This document shows positions 63,439 to 64,000 of a DNA stretch of 64,000 nt, piece by piece. The DNA comes from Apostichopus japonicus. Taxonomy: Eukaryota > Echinodermata > Holothuroidea > Aspidochirotida > Stichopodidae. The stretch covers positions 40,168,631-40,232,630 of the forward strand of contig NC_092568.1 of the NCBI RefSeq assembly GCF_037975245.1, written 5' to 3'. The notes beneath the pieces were generated by a model. It was not told the DNA's origin and did no database searches. It was given only the letters and a program-made list of their open reading frames with translations. The position numbers were made by a program, and so were the translations under genes. Each line of letters starts with the position of its first letter. Within the stretch, counting starts at the first letter, position 1.

Positions 63439-64000
63439 GTAAGTTTTGATCATGTGTAACATTTGTTGAGCCGTGTAATTATATATTTCATTGAGGGCTA
63501 TTAATTCCTGCAAACTTTTTCGTTTTTATAATTTATTTTAAATATAGAAGAATATACAAGAATGAAATATATTTATTAGCAAACTTTAGTTACGCACGAT
63601 TTAATACAATTACATGGTTATCGAGTATATGAATGACAAATTCTATGAACATACAACGATATGTTGTGAGCTAGTGAGGTTTAAAACCAGAAACAGGGAA
63701 AAGTGATGGAAAATTAGTTGTTTCAGTGATAATATACTTTGCTAGTCAATTGGTCAAGCACGATTTTAATACAATAAAATGGTCATCGATTACACAGATC
63801 GTAATGCCTTGAAGAGATATGATTGTTTTGAACTGAATTTGTAACTTTAATATTGAACCATCAATGATATCAGTTAGTCAGTTTTAAAGCCACAAACAGT
63901 GAAATCTAATGAAAAATACTTATTTCACATGTCATTAACTTTCATTTAAGAGCCACGGTTCCTATATCTTTGCTGTTTTTCTCTTTTATTTGACGTTTGT
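63439..64000 (+). repeat. Last, incomplete repeat unit
   Basis: Matches the Thr-class unit preceding 48048 and stops at TTTGACGTTTGT, within its pyrimidine-rich lead-in. By alignment with 49195-49228, the next acceptor and an ACG codon would lie about 32-34 bases beyond the window. Confidence 0.7.

Larger units (their letters stand above)
25007..64000 (+). other. Microexon-array gene, 5' part (runs off window)
   Basis: Seen: exon 1 (25007-25042), exon 2 (25952-25973), then 63 plus-strand modules in which an acceptor AG is followed by exactly three bases and a GTAAGT-type donor. Exon 2 ends at a codon boundary and every module is one whole codon, so any combination keeps the frame. Predicted leader: MSGATGSTSKKN, then a Pro/Glu/Phe/Thr-rich low-complexity segment. 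No membrane or signal segment is visible. Known parallels in principle are neural 3-27 nt microexons of vertebrates, symmetric microexon genes of schistosomes and the mini-exon N-terminus of vertebrate troponin T; none is claimed as homologous. Inference: a variable or spacer segment made by splicing. Alternative: a satellite that amplified around one splice core, or intronic splice relays. The protein body is outside the window and the family is unrecognised. Confidence 0.7.
26330..64000 (+). repeat. Array of 360-830 bp microexon-bearing units
   Basis: Besides the splice core, nearly every unit has ACATGGTTATCGAGTATATG, GAATGACAAGTT, AACATACAACGATATGTTGT and GAGCTAGTGAGGTTAAGAGC. A second, diverged version of the same stretch (ATCGATTACATAGATCGTAA, then GTGAGTAAGTGAGGTGAAGA) follows. 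So a full 585-620 bp unit is a fossil dimer of a roughly 200-bp half-unit plus one splice core. Proximal spacings are irregular (403, 582, 417, 216, 359, 833); distal ones are mostly 583-628 bp, or 687-713 with the hairpin insertion. Confidence 0.85.

Noticed and set aside
26330-64000. CRISPR-like array
   Set aside because: Units of about 600 bp with mostly homogenised sequence, no short direct repeat with unique spacers, eukaryotic splice signals.
26330-64000. Plain non-coding satellite
   Set aside because: Not excluded, but the fixed AG-three bases-GTAAGT core across diverged subfamilies, no stop codons, and phase-matched leader exons on the same strand are better explained by splicing.

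Overview
The window looks like AT-rich, intron-containing animal DNA, most plausibly from a marine invertebrate. That rests on the transposon debris (hAT-like ends, an L2/CR1-like LINE tail, tRNA-derived SINEs, a gypsy-type integrase exon) and on metazoan-style splice signals. Nothing visible fixes the species. There is no bacterial-style gene density, and almost every long ORF is an accident of repeats.

Positions 1-25006 are gene-poor. They hold a near-perfect tandem duplication with a 2,760-bp period (1-5105), copies of a hAT-like repeat, one exon-sized fragment of a gypsy-type integrase (7252-7344, minus), a degenerate minisatellite of about 71 bp (10690-12170), a broken LINE 3' end (12526-13047), a minus-strand SINE (13140-13432), a 4.0-kb fold-back element with TA flanks (14459-18468) containing a smaller MITE-like and a fold-back element, a short tandem repeat, a (TA)n tract, and a plus-strand SINE just upstream of the gene.

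Positions 25007-64000 are the main find. Exon 1 (25007-25042) has an in-frame stop, then an ATG, then GTAAGT. Exon 2 (25952-25973) joins in frame to give MSGATGSTSKKN and ends at phase 0. For the next 37 kb the plus strand repeats one module: branch-point-like sequence, pyrimidine tract, AG, exactly three bases, then GTAAGT or a close variant. I count 63 such modules. Each would be a 3-nt, single-codon, phase-0 microexon. The codons are CCG (25), GAG (11), TTC (10), ACG (5), CGG (4), TAT (3) and one each of AGT, GCG, AAG, TCG and CTG; none is a stop. The array continues past the window end.

The modules sit in units of mostly 583-630 bp, or about 690 bp where a hairpin plus AAAGA insertion is present. 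The units are arranged in higher-order repeats that read as amino-acid words (T-P-P-F, F-E-E, P-R-P-F). Any subset of microexons could be included without changing frame, so the locus could encode a combinatorially variable short low-complexity segment after a 12-residue leader. The downstream body of the protein lies outside the window, so its function is unknown. The splice grammar is read directly from sequence; actual splicing, coding use and regulation are inference.
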